Under the pieces are notes generated by a model. It was not told the origin of the DNA, ran no database searches, and saw only the letters and a program-made list of their open reading frames with translations. The translations under genes were made by a program, and so were the position numbers. Below, piece by piece: positions 1-5,663 of a stretch of DNA of 7,806 nucleotides. Each line of letters starts with the position of its first letter. Positions within the stretch are counted from its first letter, which is position 1. This DNA is from Clostridiales bacterium (lineage in GTDB: Bacteria; Bacillota; Clostridia; Christensenellales; Borkfalkiaceae). The stretch is from assembly GCA_021635425.1 (NCBI GenBank), contig JAJWOJ010000021.1, positions 6,450 to 14,255 on the forward strand, written 5' to 3'.

Positions 1-712
1 GGCTATGCAAGTCGATAACGAAAAACTCGGCAAATCGATGCTCGATAGCGAGGCGAAAAAAAGGGGTTACAGCCTCGGCGAGCTTCTCAATCCCGTAAGT
101 TTTGAAAGAATAAGCCAAAAACTTTCCGTTTCTTCGCCCGAAGAAATGTATGCGGCGGTCGGTTGCGGCGCGATAACGATTAACAGCGTTCTTTTAAAAC
201 TGATCGATTTCCACAAAAAGGAAATTCCCGTTCCCGAAAAAATCGCCGAAAGTAAGGTCAAAAAGGTCTCCGAAAACGTCGGCGGCGTAAAAATTAAGGG
301 CATGAGCGGGCTTTTAGTACGTTTTGCAGGTTGTTGTAACCCTGTTCCGGGAGACGATATCGTTGGTTTTGTTTCGAGAGGCAGAGGCGTAACCGTTCAC
401 AGGCGTGATTGTCCGAACATGAAAAACGAAGATCCCGGCAGACTTCTCGAAGCCGAGTGGGTGGGCGATCAGGGTTCTTACAGCGTTTCGATTCGCGTTG
501 TCGGCGGCGAGGACGCGCCTATTCTCGTTTGCGTTTCCAATGCCTGCACGGAGCTCGGGCTTATGATAGTTTCCGTTAACGGCAGAATAGACGCAAAAAA
601 TCATCAGTCGATTGTAGAGTTTACCATAAAGCTCGGCAAAAAGGAAGATCTCGACCTTCTTATAAACAAAGTAAATCAGAATTCCTGCATAACGGATATA
701 TTCAGAATATGA
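1..712 (+). CDS. relA: RelA/SpoT-family (p)ppGpp synthetase/hydrolase, C-terminal fragment
   Basis: This is the last ~236 residues of a bifunctional Rel-type enzyme that makes and degrades the alarmone (p)ppGpp in the stringent response. The reading frame is open to the left edge (GCT at 2-4 precedes the first in-frame ATG at 5), so the true start and the hydrolase, synthetase and TGS domains lie outside the window; full-length proteins have roughly 730 residues. The visible part begins with the helical region, followed by the conserved Cys-rich segment: RFAGCCNPVPGD with the Cys pair at 332-337, then VHRRDCPN with Cys at 410-412. The final ~80 residues (about 470-709) form an ACT-type regulatory domain. 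In the family these C-terminal domains sense ribosome status and restrain the catalytic half. The stop codon TGA overlaps the next start as ATGA, which suggests translational coupling. Identity is firm; whether the missing N-terminal half keeps both activities cannot be seen. Confidence 0.95.
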   Translation, partial: AMQVDNEKLGKSMLDSEAKKRGYSLGELLNPVSFERISQKLSVSSPEEMYAAVGCGAITINSVLLKLIDFHKKEIPVPEKIAESKVKKVSENVGGVKIKGMSGLLVRFAGCCNPVPGDDIVGFVSRGRGVTVHRRDCPNMKNEDPGRLLEAEWVGDQGSYSVSIRVVGGEDAPILVCVSNACTELGLMIVSVNGRIDAKNHQSIVEFTIKLGKKEDLDLLINKVNQNSCITDIFRI

Positions 713-1335
713 TAAAAATAATCAAAAAACCCGTCGCGCCGATAGACGCAAACTCGTATATCGTGTTCGACCAAAAAACAAGAAATTGCGTGATAATCGA
801 CTTCGGCGCGGACTTTTCACGTTTAATGAAGTCTTGCGACGACCTGAAATTAAACGTCTGCGGCGCGCTTTTGACGCACGGGCATTTCGACCACGGAATG
901 AGCGGTTATCTTGCGAAAGATTACGGCGTTAAGGTTTACGTTCCCGAAGGGGACGAAACAATGCTTTACTCGGACGATAATCTGGCTAAGAAATTCGGTT
1001 TGTCCGCTCCCTTTTACCATGCCGACGAAACTTTGAAGGAAGGAGAAACGGAGATCGGCGGAATAAAAATCAAAGTCATTTCCACTCCGGGGCATACGAA
1101 AGGGTCGAGCTGTTTTATTATAGACGACAAACTTTTCACGGGCGATACGTTGTTTTTCGGTTCTTACGGCAACACGAATTTTCCGGGCGGAAGCTATGCG
1201 GAAATAAAGAATTCCATAAAAAACAAATTGTTCGGGCTTGAAGGGGACTTTGAGGTTTTCCCGGGGCACGGCGAAAACACGACGCTCGATTACGAGAGAA
1301 AATTCAATTATATAAACGATGATAATTACCGATAA
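709..1335 (+). CDS. MBL-fold metallo-hydrolase, glyoxalase II-like
   Basis: This 208-residue cytoplasmic protein belongs to the metallo-beta-lactamase-fold hydrolases, close to the glyoxalase II-like group. All expected metal ligands of a two-metal site are present: the H-x-H-x-D-H motif (THGHFDH: H57, H59, D61, H62), H129 in STPGHTKGS, D146 in FTGDTLF and H187 in FPGHGENT. The length fits the compact ~200-210-residue single-domain forms, which lack the extra C-terminal helical domain of classical glyoxalase II. The substrate cannot be read from the sequence; hydrolysis of S-acylglutathione-like or other thioesters is only a family-level possibility. It starts inside the rel stop codon (4-base overlap) and ends 17 bases inside hemZ. 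No Shine-Dalgarno site precedes the ATG, so it is probably translated by coupling to rel. Rel, an MBL hydrolase and hemZ are commonly neighbours in Clostridia. I see no reason to call it a resistance beta-lactamase. Confidence 0.9.
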   Translation: MIKIIKKPVAPIDANSYIVFDQKTRNCVIIDFGADFSRLMKSCDDLKLNVCGALLTHGHFDHGMSGYLAKDYGVKVYVPEGDETMLYSDDNLAKKFGLSAPFYHADETLKEGETEIGGIKIKVISTPGHTKGSSCFIIDDKLFTGDTLFFGSYGNTNFPGGSYAEIKNSIKNKLFGLEGDFEVFPGHGENTTLDYERKFNYINDDNYR

Positions 1336-2677
1336 ACAATGGCTCGAAGCCGATTTTGCGGAAGAGAGCAAATTCTTCGAAAAAGTAACCGACGATATGA
1401 AAATCATTCATTCGTCGGACGAAAAGGACGGATTTTTCCTTAACGAAGTGAGCGTTAACGGAAAAACGTATTCTTTTGCGGACAGACACGTTTACAAAAA
1501 CGAGATCGAACATAAGCGTTATTTCCGCCGCTATGCTAAGCTCGCGTTGTACAAAGCCCTTTCCGATTTTACGGGCGAAAAACCCGAGTGGGGCGCGCTT
1601 ACGGGGATCAGACCCGTTAAGTTTGCTTATTCCGAAGGCGCGAAATGGCGCGAGGTTATGGGTGAAGAAATGGAAGTTTCGCCAGAAAAACTCGACATGG
1701 TGGGGAGGATTATCGAAGCACAGAAGGGAATTTATCGGATATCGGACGAAAATGCCGATTTTTTCGTGAGTATTCCGTTCTGCCCGTCGAGATGCGCCTA
1801 TTGTTCTTTCGTCTCAAACGAGATAGGCAAGGAAAAACACGTTCACGAGTACGTTTCGGCATTATGCGACGAAATCGAAGCTACCAAACCTGTTTTTTCA
1901 AAATATCGCTCCTTTTACGTCGGCGGGGGAACGCCGATTTCCCTTCCGTTACCCGAACTCGAAAGAGTTCTGAACGCGATAGGTTGTCCCGACGTCGAGT
2001 ACACCGTGGAAGCGGGCAGACCCGACTGCATTACCGACGAAGTGCTTGCGCTTTTAAAAGAAAATGGAGTTACGAGAATCTGCGTAAATCCCCAGACATT
2101 TAACGATAAAACGCTCGTCGCGATAGGCAGAAAGCACACGGCGAAGGATATTATCGATAAGTTCGCGCTTGCGAGAAAGTACGGTTTCGACATAAATATG
2201 GATTTGATCGCGGGGCTTACAGGCGAAACTTTCGAGGATTTCCGCTACAGCATGGATACGGCTCTGGAGCTTGATCCCGATAACCTCACCGTGCATACTT
2301 TATCGCTCAAAAAGGGCAGCGTATTGAAAGAAAAATGCGACCGTCTGCCCGCGGGCGAAATCAAGAAGATGATAGATTACTCCGCCTATAAGTCGATTAA
2401 CGCGGGTTTTTCGCCTTATTACATGTACAGACAGAAGTATATGGCGGGCAATCTGGAGAACACGGGTTATACAAAACGAGGAAAAGCCTGCGTATACAAT
2501 ATCGACGTTATGGAAGAGATTTCGTCTAATCCCGCATGCGGTGCCAACGGCGTTTCGAAAAGACTTTTTGCCGCCGAGGACAGAATAGAGCGTTACGGCG
2601 CGCCGAAGGATATAAAAACATATATCGAAAAGGTCGGCAAAATCATTGCGGACAAGAGGGAATTCTTCGCAAAATAA
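1319..2677 (+). CDS. hemZ: HemZ, radical-SAM coproporphyrinogen dehydrogenase-like protein
   Basis: This 452-residue protein belongs to the HemZ branch of the HemN-related radical-SAM enzymes, annotated as oxygen-independent coproporphyrinogen III dehydrogenase. The N-terminal ~145 residues carry the HemZ-typical ALTGIRPVK segment. The radical-SAM core follows: the [4Fe-4S] motif CPSRCAYC (C155, C159, C162), the SAM-binding GGGTP at 202-206, then EAGRPD, NPQTFNDKTL and GRKHTA, which are hallmarks of this branch. Near the C-terminus is YMYRQKYMAGNLENTGY, also typical. Two small departures from the HemZ sequences I recall are Ile after GGGTP, where Thr is usual, and SSNPACGANGVSKR, where I expect a QTIxALGAGAxSK-like stretch. 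The ATG at 1319 overlaps the preceding gene by 17 bases and has no clear ribosome-binding site; the next in-frame Met is 26 residues later. Whether this protein really makes protoporphyrinogen, or has another porphyrin- or heme-related role, is not proven for the family as a whole. Confidence 0.92.
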   Translation: MIITDKQWLEADFAEESKFFEKVTDDMKIIHSSDEKDGFFLNEVSVNGKTYSFADRHVYKNEIEHKRYFRRYAKLALYKALSDFTGEKPEWGALTGIRPVKFAYSEGAKWREVMGEEMEVSPEKLDMVGRIIEAQKGIYRISDENADFFVSIPFCPSRCAYCSFVSNEIGKEKHVHEYVSALCDEIEATKPVFSKYRSFYVGGGTPISLPLPELERVLNAIGCPDVEYTVEAGRPDCITDEVLALLKENGVTRICVNPQTFNDKTLVAIGRKHTAKDIIDKFALARKYGFDINMDLIAGLTGETFEDFRYSMDTALELDPDNLTVHTLSLKKGSVLKEKCDRLPAGEIKKMIDYSAYKSINAGFSPYYMYRQKYMAGNLENTGYTKRGKACVYNIDVMEEISSNPACGANGVSKRLFAAEDRIERYGAPKDIKTYIEKVGKIIADKREFFAK

Positions 2678-2705
2678 CGTTGCGGACAAAAAGTAAAAAA
2701 AATAT

Positions 2706-2735
2706 GCAATCGCATGAAAAACGATTGCTTTTTTT
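2706..2735 (+). terminator. Rho-independent terminator of the rel-MBL-hemZ unit
   Basis: A perfect 7-bp stem, GCAATCG (2706-2712) with CGATTGC (2722-2728), encloses a 9-base loop and is followed directly by seven T residues (2729-2735). An A-rich tract precedes the stem. It lies 28 bases after the hemZ stop and upstream of the rpsO promoter box, so it should separate the two units, although a 7-bp stem may allow some read-through. Confidence 0.85.
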
Positions 2736-2750
2736 ATTTATATATGGTAA

Positions 2751-2756
2751 TATAAT
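2751..2756 (+). promoter_or_regulatory. Candidate -10 box of the rpsO promoter
   Basis: A perfect TATAAT lies in an A+T-rich stretch just after the hemZ terminator, placing the likely transcription start near 2763 and giving rpsO a leader of about 80 bases. No good -35 box is found at 16-18 bp. The nearest resemblance is TTGCTT at 2725-2730, within the terminator, with a spacing of 20 bp. The call therefore rests on the -10 box and its position alone. Confidence 0.55.
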
Positions 2757-2767
2757 CATAGCTCTTT

Positions 2768-2810
2768 GCGCAGTACGGCGAATACTCGACGCCGCGCTTC
2801 GCTTCGAAGC
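2768..2810 (+). promoter_or_regulatory. Structured rpsO mRNA leader: two hairpins, possible S15 autoregulatory site
   Basis: Two hairpins can be drawn in the region expected to be the 5' leader of rpsO. The first pairs CGGCG (2776-2780) with CGCCG (2790-2794), and can be extended by GCG (2768-2770) with CGC (2795-2797) across a one-sided five-base bulge. The second pairs GCTTCG (2796-2801) with CGAAGC (2805-2810) around a three-base loop. The bulge extension and the second hairpin compete for bases 2796-2797, so alternative folds are possible. S15 represses its own mRNA through leader structures in several bacteria, and these structures differ between groups. That parallel makes a regulatory role plausible here, but I did not recognise a specific known leader motif. 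Confidence 0.4.
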
Positions 2811-2825
2811 ATAAAATTTCCATTC

Positions 2826-2831
2826 AGGAGG
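2826..2831 (+). promoter_or_regulatory. Ribosome-binding site of rpsO
   Basis: AGGAGG lies nine bases before the ATG at 2841. It decides the start: the frame stays open upstream to about 2766, but those 25 extra codons have no such site and encode nothing like S15. Confidence 0.92.
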
Positions 2832-2840
2832 ATAAACAAC

Positions 2841-3104
2841 ATGGAAAAAGAAAGAAAATCAGAGATCATCAACACTTACAAAAGACATGACGGCGACACG
2901 GGTTCCGCAGAAGTTCAGATTGCTCTTTTAACCGAGAGAATCAACCACCTCAACGACCACCTTAAGCTTAACAACAACGATAAGCATTCTCGTCGCGGAC
3001 TTTTGAAAATGGTTGGTCGCAGAAAGGGTATGCTCGACTATCTTAAGTCTGTCGACATCGAGAAGTACAGAGATATCATCGCTAAACTCGGGCTCAGAAA
3101 GTAA
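2841..3104 (+). CDS. rpsO: Ribosomal protein S15
   Basis: This 87-residue protein is ribosomal protein S15, a primary binder of 16S rRNA in the central domain of the 30S subunit. The usual length is 88-89 residues. Family hallmarks are clear: GDTGSAEVQIALLTERINHL in the first helices, the rRNA-contacting DKHSRRGLL segment, and VGRRKGMLDYL leading to the C-terminal KYRDIIAKLGLRK. The start at 2841 is fixed by the AGGAGG site and by alignment of the N-terminus with the family. It appears to form its own unit, with a TATAAT box upstream and a strong terminator seven bases after the stop. pnp follows on the same strand, as in E. coli and many other bacteria. The structured leader could allow S15 to control its own synthesis. 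Codon choice leans to AAG for Lys and to GCT, CGT and ATC, as expected for a highly expressed gene. Confidence 0.98.
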   Translation: MEKERKSEIINTYKRHDGDTGSAEVQIALLTERINHLNDHLKLNNNDKHSRRGLLKMVGRRKGMLDYLKSVDIEKYRDIIAKLGLRK

Positions 3105-3110
3105 TATTCG

Positions 3111-3137
3111 GGGAGTATTTCACATACTCCCTTTTTT
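3111..3137 (+). terminator. Rho-independent terminator of rpsO
   Basis: A perfect 8-bp stem, GGGAGTAT (3111-3118) with ATACTCCC (3124-3131), holds a 5-base loop and is followed by six T residues (3132-3137). It begins six bases after the rpsO stop. Read-through would carry transcription into pnp. Confidence 0.93.
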
Positions 3138-3147
3138 GCTATATAAC
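3119..3147 (+). promoter_or_regulatory. Candidate pnp promoter overlapping the rpsO terminator
   Basis: TTCACA (3119-3124, 5 of 6 matches to TTGACA) and TATAAC (3142-3147, 5 of 6 matches to TATAAT) are separated by exactly 17 bp. The -35 box begins in the loop of the rpsO terminator, and the -10 box lies in the left arm of the inverted repeat at 3141-3181. The predicted start, near 3154, falls inside that repeat. Such a match can arise by chance in A+T-rich DNA, so this is a candidate only. A separate -10-like TATAAA stands at 3341-3346 without a convincing -35. Confidence 0.4.
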
Positions 3148-3181
3148 GGCTGTACCGTTTTTTGCGGTATACCCGTTATAT
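3141..3181 (+). promoter_or_regulatory. Long hairpin / inverted repeat between rpsO and pnp
   Basis: The outer arms ATATAACGG (3141-3149) and CCGTTATAT (3173-3181) pair perfectly over 9 bp. After one C-C mismatch, TGTACCG (3151-3157) pairs with CGGTATA (3165-3171) over 7 bp including one G-T pair. The loop is six T plus G (3158-3164). No T-run follows on either strand, so this is not a terminator. If transcribed by read-through from rpsO, it would form a ~41-base RNA hairpin. In E. coli, a double-stranded leader cut by RNase III is the basis of pnp autoregulation; a similar role here is inference. It could instead be a DNA operator, because its left arm contains the candidate -10 box. Confidence 0.6.
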
Positions 3182-3390
3182 CGGCAGAAGGGTCGATCGA
3201 AACGGAATGGAAAACGCGGCTGTTTCCGTGCGGGAACAAGCTTGCGGTTTCCTTTTCCGGACTGATTTTAAAAAAGAAAGTATCGCCGTGCGGTATGCGG
3301 GTTTTAAGTCGCGTCGCGGCGGCGTTCCTGAGGTCTTGCGTATAAAGAAAAAGCAAACCGATAAATCAGAGCTAAAAAAAGGAGAACAAC
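3182..3390 (+). other. Non-coding leader region upstream of pnp, with ribosome-binding site
   Basis: I see no convincing gene in this stretch. Short weak pairings exist, for example GTTTCC with GGGAAC at about 3219-3234. A -10-like TATAAA is at 3341-3346; a start from it would give a leader of about 40 bases. The stretch ends with an A-rich tract and AGGAG at 3380-3384, six bases before the pnp ATG, a strong ribosome-binding site that fixes the start. Confidence 0.5.
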
Positions 3391-5493
3391 ATGTTAGAAA
3401 ACCACAAAGTATTCAAAACTTTAGTCGGCGGACGCGAAGTAACGGTTGACGTAGGTAAATACGCTCAGCAGGCAAACGGTTCGTGTATCGTCAAATGCGG
3501 GGAAACAATGGTCATGGTAAACGTTACCATGGCGCCCGAACCGAGAGCGGGAATGGACTTCTTCCCTCTGTCGGTCGATTATGAAGAGAAAATGTATTCC
3601 GTCGGTAAAATCCCCGGCGGCTTCAAGAAGAGAGAGGGCAGAGCGAGCGATAAGGCTATTCTCGTTTCGAGACTTATCGACAGACCTATAAGACCGCTTT
3701 TCCCCAAAGGGCTTTTCAATGACGTAACGGTTGTCGCAACCGCGCTTTCGGTCGATCCCGACATCGCTCCGGAGCCTCTTGCGATGCTCGGAAGCTCGAT
3801 TGCTTTAAGCATTTCCGATATTCCGTGGGCTGGACCTACGGGTTCGGTCGTTGTGGGAATCGTAGACGGCGAATTCGTAATCAATCCCACCGTCGCTCAG
3901 AAAGAAAAGAGTACTCTTGCTCTTAACCTTTCGGGAACGAAGGACGCAATCATGATGGTTGAAGCGGGCGCAAAGGAAATCGACGACGAAGCAATGGTCG
4001 GCGCGATTCTTTTCGGTCACGAAGAAATCAAAAAGCAGTGCGCTTTCATCGAAGAAATCGCTAAGGAATGCGGAAAGAAGAAGCTCGAAATGGAGCTTTA
4101 TCACGTTCCCGAAGATCTCGACGCGGCTGTCCGCGCTTACGCGAGCGAAAAACTCGATTACGCGCTCGACACTTTCGACAGATTCGAAAGACAGGCTCGT
4201 CAGGACGAGGTCGAAAAAGACTGTCTCGAACATTTCGCGGAGCAGTTCCCCGATATGGCGAGAGAAATCAAAGATTCGCTTTATTATATAACTAAAGAAA
4301 AGGTAAGAGCAAAGATCACCAACAGCGGCGTAAGACCGGACGGCAGATCGCTTACCGAAATCAGACCTATCTGGTGCGAACACGGAATTCTCCCGAGAGT
4401 TCACGGCAGCGCGGTGTTCACGAGAGGTATGACGCAGGTTATGACAACCTGTACCCTCGGCACTATTTCCGAAGTTCAGAAACTCGAAGGTCTCGACAAC
4501 GAAGAATACAAGAGATATATTCATCATTATAACATGCCCGGTTACGCTTCGGGCGAAGCTAAGCCTTTAAGAAGCCCCGGCAGACGTGAAATCGGTCACG
4601 GAGCATTGGCTGAAAGAGCGCTCGAACCCGTTATTCCTTCCGAAGAAGAGTTCCCGTATGCGATAAGGCTCGTTTCCGAAGTTCTTTCGTCCAACGGCTC
4701 GACGTCGCAGGCTTCCGTATGCGGTTCTACGCTTGCTCTTATGGATGCGGGCGTTCCCATCAAGCGTCCTGTTGCGGGTATCGCGATGGGTCTTATCAAA
4801 GATACCGAAAGCGGTAAGATTTCCGTTCTTTCCGATATTCAGGGCTTGGAAGATTTCCTCGGCGATATGGACTTCAAAGTTGCCGGTACCGTAAACGGAA
4901 TCACCGCAATTCAGATGGATATCAAAATCAAGGGTATCAGCGAAGAAATTTTAAGAAAGGCAATCAAGCAGGCTAACGAGGGCAGACATTTCATCCTCGG
5001 CAAGATGCTCGAATGCATCCCCGCACCCAACGCGGAACTTTCCAAATACGCTCCGAAGATTATTTCCTTCAATATCTCCACGGATAAGATTAAGGACGTT
5101 ATCGGCAGCGGCGGAAAGACTATTAACAAGATTATCGACGAAACGGGCGTTAAGATCGATATAAACGAAGACGGTAAGGTTTGCATAGCGACTTACGGCG
5201 AGGATCTTTCCATGGCGGAAAAGGCTAAGGCGATGATAATGAGCATCGCGAGAGATCCCGAAGTCGGCGATATGTTTATCTCCACCGTTGTAAGAATTCT
5301 CCCGAAAGTCGGCGCGTTCTGCGAGCTTGCTCCCGGAAAAGACGGAATGATTCACATCTCCAAGATGAGCGAGAAGAGAATCAACTCCGTAGACGAAGTT
5401 CTTGCAATCGGCGACACCGTTAAAGTTGAGATCATCAAGATCGGCGAAAAGGGTATCGACCTTAAGCTTCTCGAAAAAATAGAACAGGCGTAA
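3391..5493 (+). CDS. pnp: Polynucleotide phosphorylase (PNPase)
   Basis: This 700-residue protein (E. coli has 711) is the 3'-to-5' phosphorolytic exoribonuclease that degrades mRNA to nucleoside diphosphates and can also run in reverse. It is complete and has the normal order: a first RNase PH domain (about 1-215, with IDRPIRPLFPKG), a helical linker (about 240-310), and a second, catalytic RNase PH domain (about 315-545, with SPGRREIGHGALAERAL and SSNGSTSQASVCG). By alignment to E. coli the catalytic acids and lysine are D488, D494 and K496 in EDFLGDMDFK. A KH domain follows, with its GSGG loop at 572-575, then a C-terminal S1 domain from about 628 (VGAFCELAPGKDGMIHIS). The S1 end reads GIDLKLLEKIEQA rather than the common RINLSRK-like ending, a modest divergence. 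It has its own strong ribosome-binding site and terminator. Codons resemble those of rpsO, consistent with high expression. Confidence 0.98.
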   Translation: MLENHKVFKTLVGGREVTVDVGKYAQQANGSCIVKCGETMVMVNVTMAPEPRAGMDFFPLSVDYEEKMYSVGKIPGGFKKREGRASDKAILVSRLIDRPIRPLFPKGLFNDVTVVATALSVDPDIAPEPLAMLGSSIALSISDIPWAGPTGSVVVGIVDGEFVINPTVAQKEKSTLALNLSGTKDAIMMVEAGAKEIDDEAMVGAILFGHEEIKKQCAFIEEIAKECGKKKLEMELYHVPEDLDAAVRAYASEKLDYALDTFDRFERQARQDEVEKDCLEHFAEQFPDMAREIKDSLYYITKEKVRAKITNSGVRPDGRSLTEIRPIWCEHGILPRVHGSAVFTRGMTQVMTTCTLGTISEVQKLEGLDNEEYKRYIHHYNMPGYASGEAKPLRSPGRREIGHGALAERALEPVIPSEEEFPYAIRLVSEVLSSNGSTSQASVCGSTLALMDAGVPIKRPVAGIAMGLIKDTESGKISVLSDIQGLEDFLGDMDFKVAGTVNGITAIQMDIKIKGISEEILRKAIKQANEGRHFILGKMLECIPAPNAELSKYAPKIISFNISTDKIKDVIGSGGKTINKIIDETGVKIDINEDGKVCIATYGEDLSMAEKAKAMIMSIARDPEVGDMFISTVVRILPKVGAFCELAPGKDGMIHISKMSEKRINSVDEVLAIGDTVKVEIIKIGEKGIDLKLLEKIEQA

Positions 5494-5501
5494 AAATTTT
5501 C

Positions 5502-5570
5502 AGGGGTTGTCGAGTGTGCTGCGGGGCATGTTATGCCGAACGTGCATTTTTCGACAACCCCTCTCTTTTT
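5502..5570 (+). terminator. pnp terminator with a 12-bp stem and an inner hairpin
   Basis: AGGGGTTGTCGA (5502-5513) pairs perfectly with TCGACAACCCCT (5551-5562), followed by CTC and five T residues (5566-5570). The 37-base interior contains its own small hairpin, GGCAT (5525-5529) with ATGCC (5533-5537). It starts eight bases after the pnp stop. The stem is longer and the loop much larger than in the other two terminators of the window, but the T-run and position support termination. Confidence 0.8.
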
Positions 5571-5574
5571 ATTC

Positions 5575-5603
5575 TTGACCGGCATAGGGGTTTGCATTAA
5601 AAG
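5575..5603 (+). promoter_or_regulatory. Candidate promoter of the uppP unit
   Basis: TTGACC (5575-5580, 5 of 6 matches) and TAAAAG (5598-5603, 4 of 6 matches) are separated by 17 bp and start right after the pnp terminator. The predicted start is near 5610, giving a leader of about 55 bases. A perfect TATAAT at 5637-5642 is a competing -10 box, but it has no visible -35 and would leave only about 15 bases before the uppP start. Confidence 0.4.
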
Positions 5604-5663
5604 CGAAAAGTCGGGCTATATATCGATTAACACGCATATAATTATTTTTAAAGGGGTGGCGAG

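Noticed and set aside
709..1335. Reading the MBL-fold protein as an antibiotic-degrading metallo-beta-lactamase
   Set aside because: There is no signal peptide, the motifs fit the compact glyoxalase II-like group, and the context is housekeeping.
850..1407. Open frame of 185 codons on the - strand across the MBL gene and hemZ start
   Set aside because: It is a shadow of two well-supported genes, with no recognisable product.
3141..3181. Reading the hairpin as a second terminator of rpsO or a bidirectional terminator
   Set aside because: No T-run follows on either strand; its T residues are in the loop.
3120..3356. Open frame of 78 codons on the - strand covering the rpsO-pnp gap
   Set aside because: It would run through the inverted repeat and the rpsO terminator, has no recognisable motif or start signal, and has a composition expected of non-coding DNA.
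3162..3449. Open frame of 95 codons on the + strand in the rpsO-pnp gap, running into pnp
   Set aside because: It has no ribosome-binding site, resembles no family, and overlaps the well-supported pnp start by about 60 bases. A longer + frame at 3013-3345 is likewise only a run-on from inside rpsO.
3805..4527. Open frame of 240 codons on the - strand inside pnp
   Set aside because: It lies opposite a strongly conserved enzyme in full. Long antisense frames are expected here because of the codon use, and the translation has no recognisable domain.
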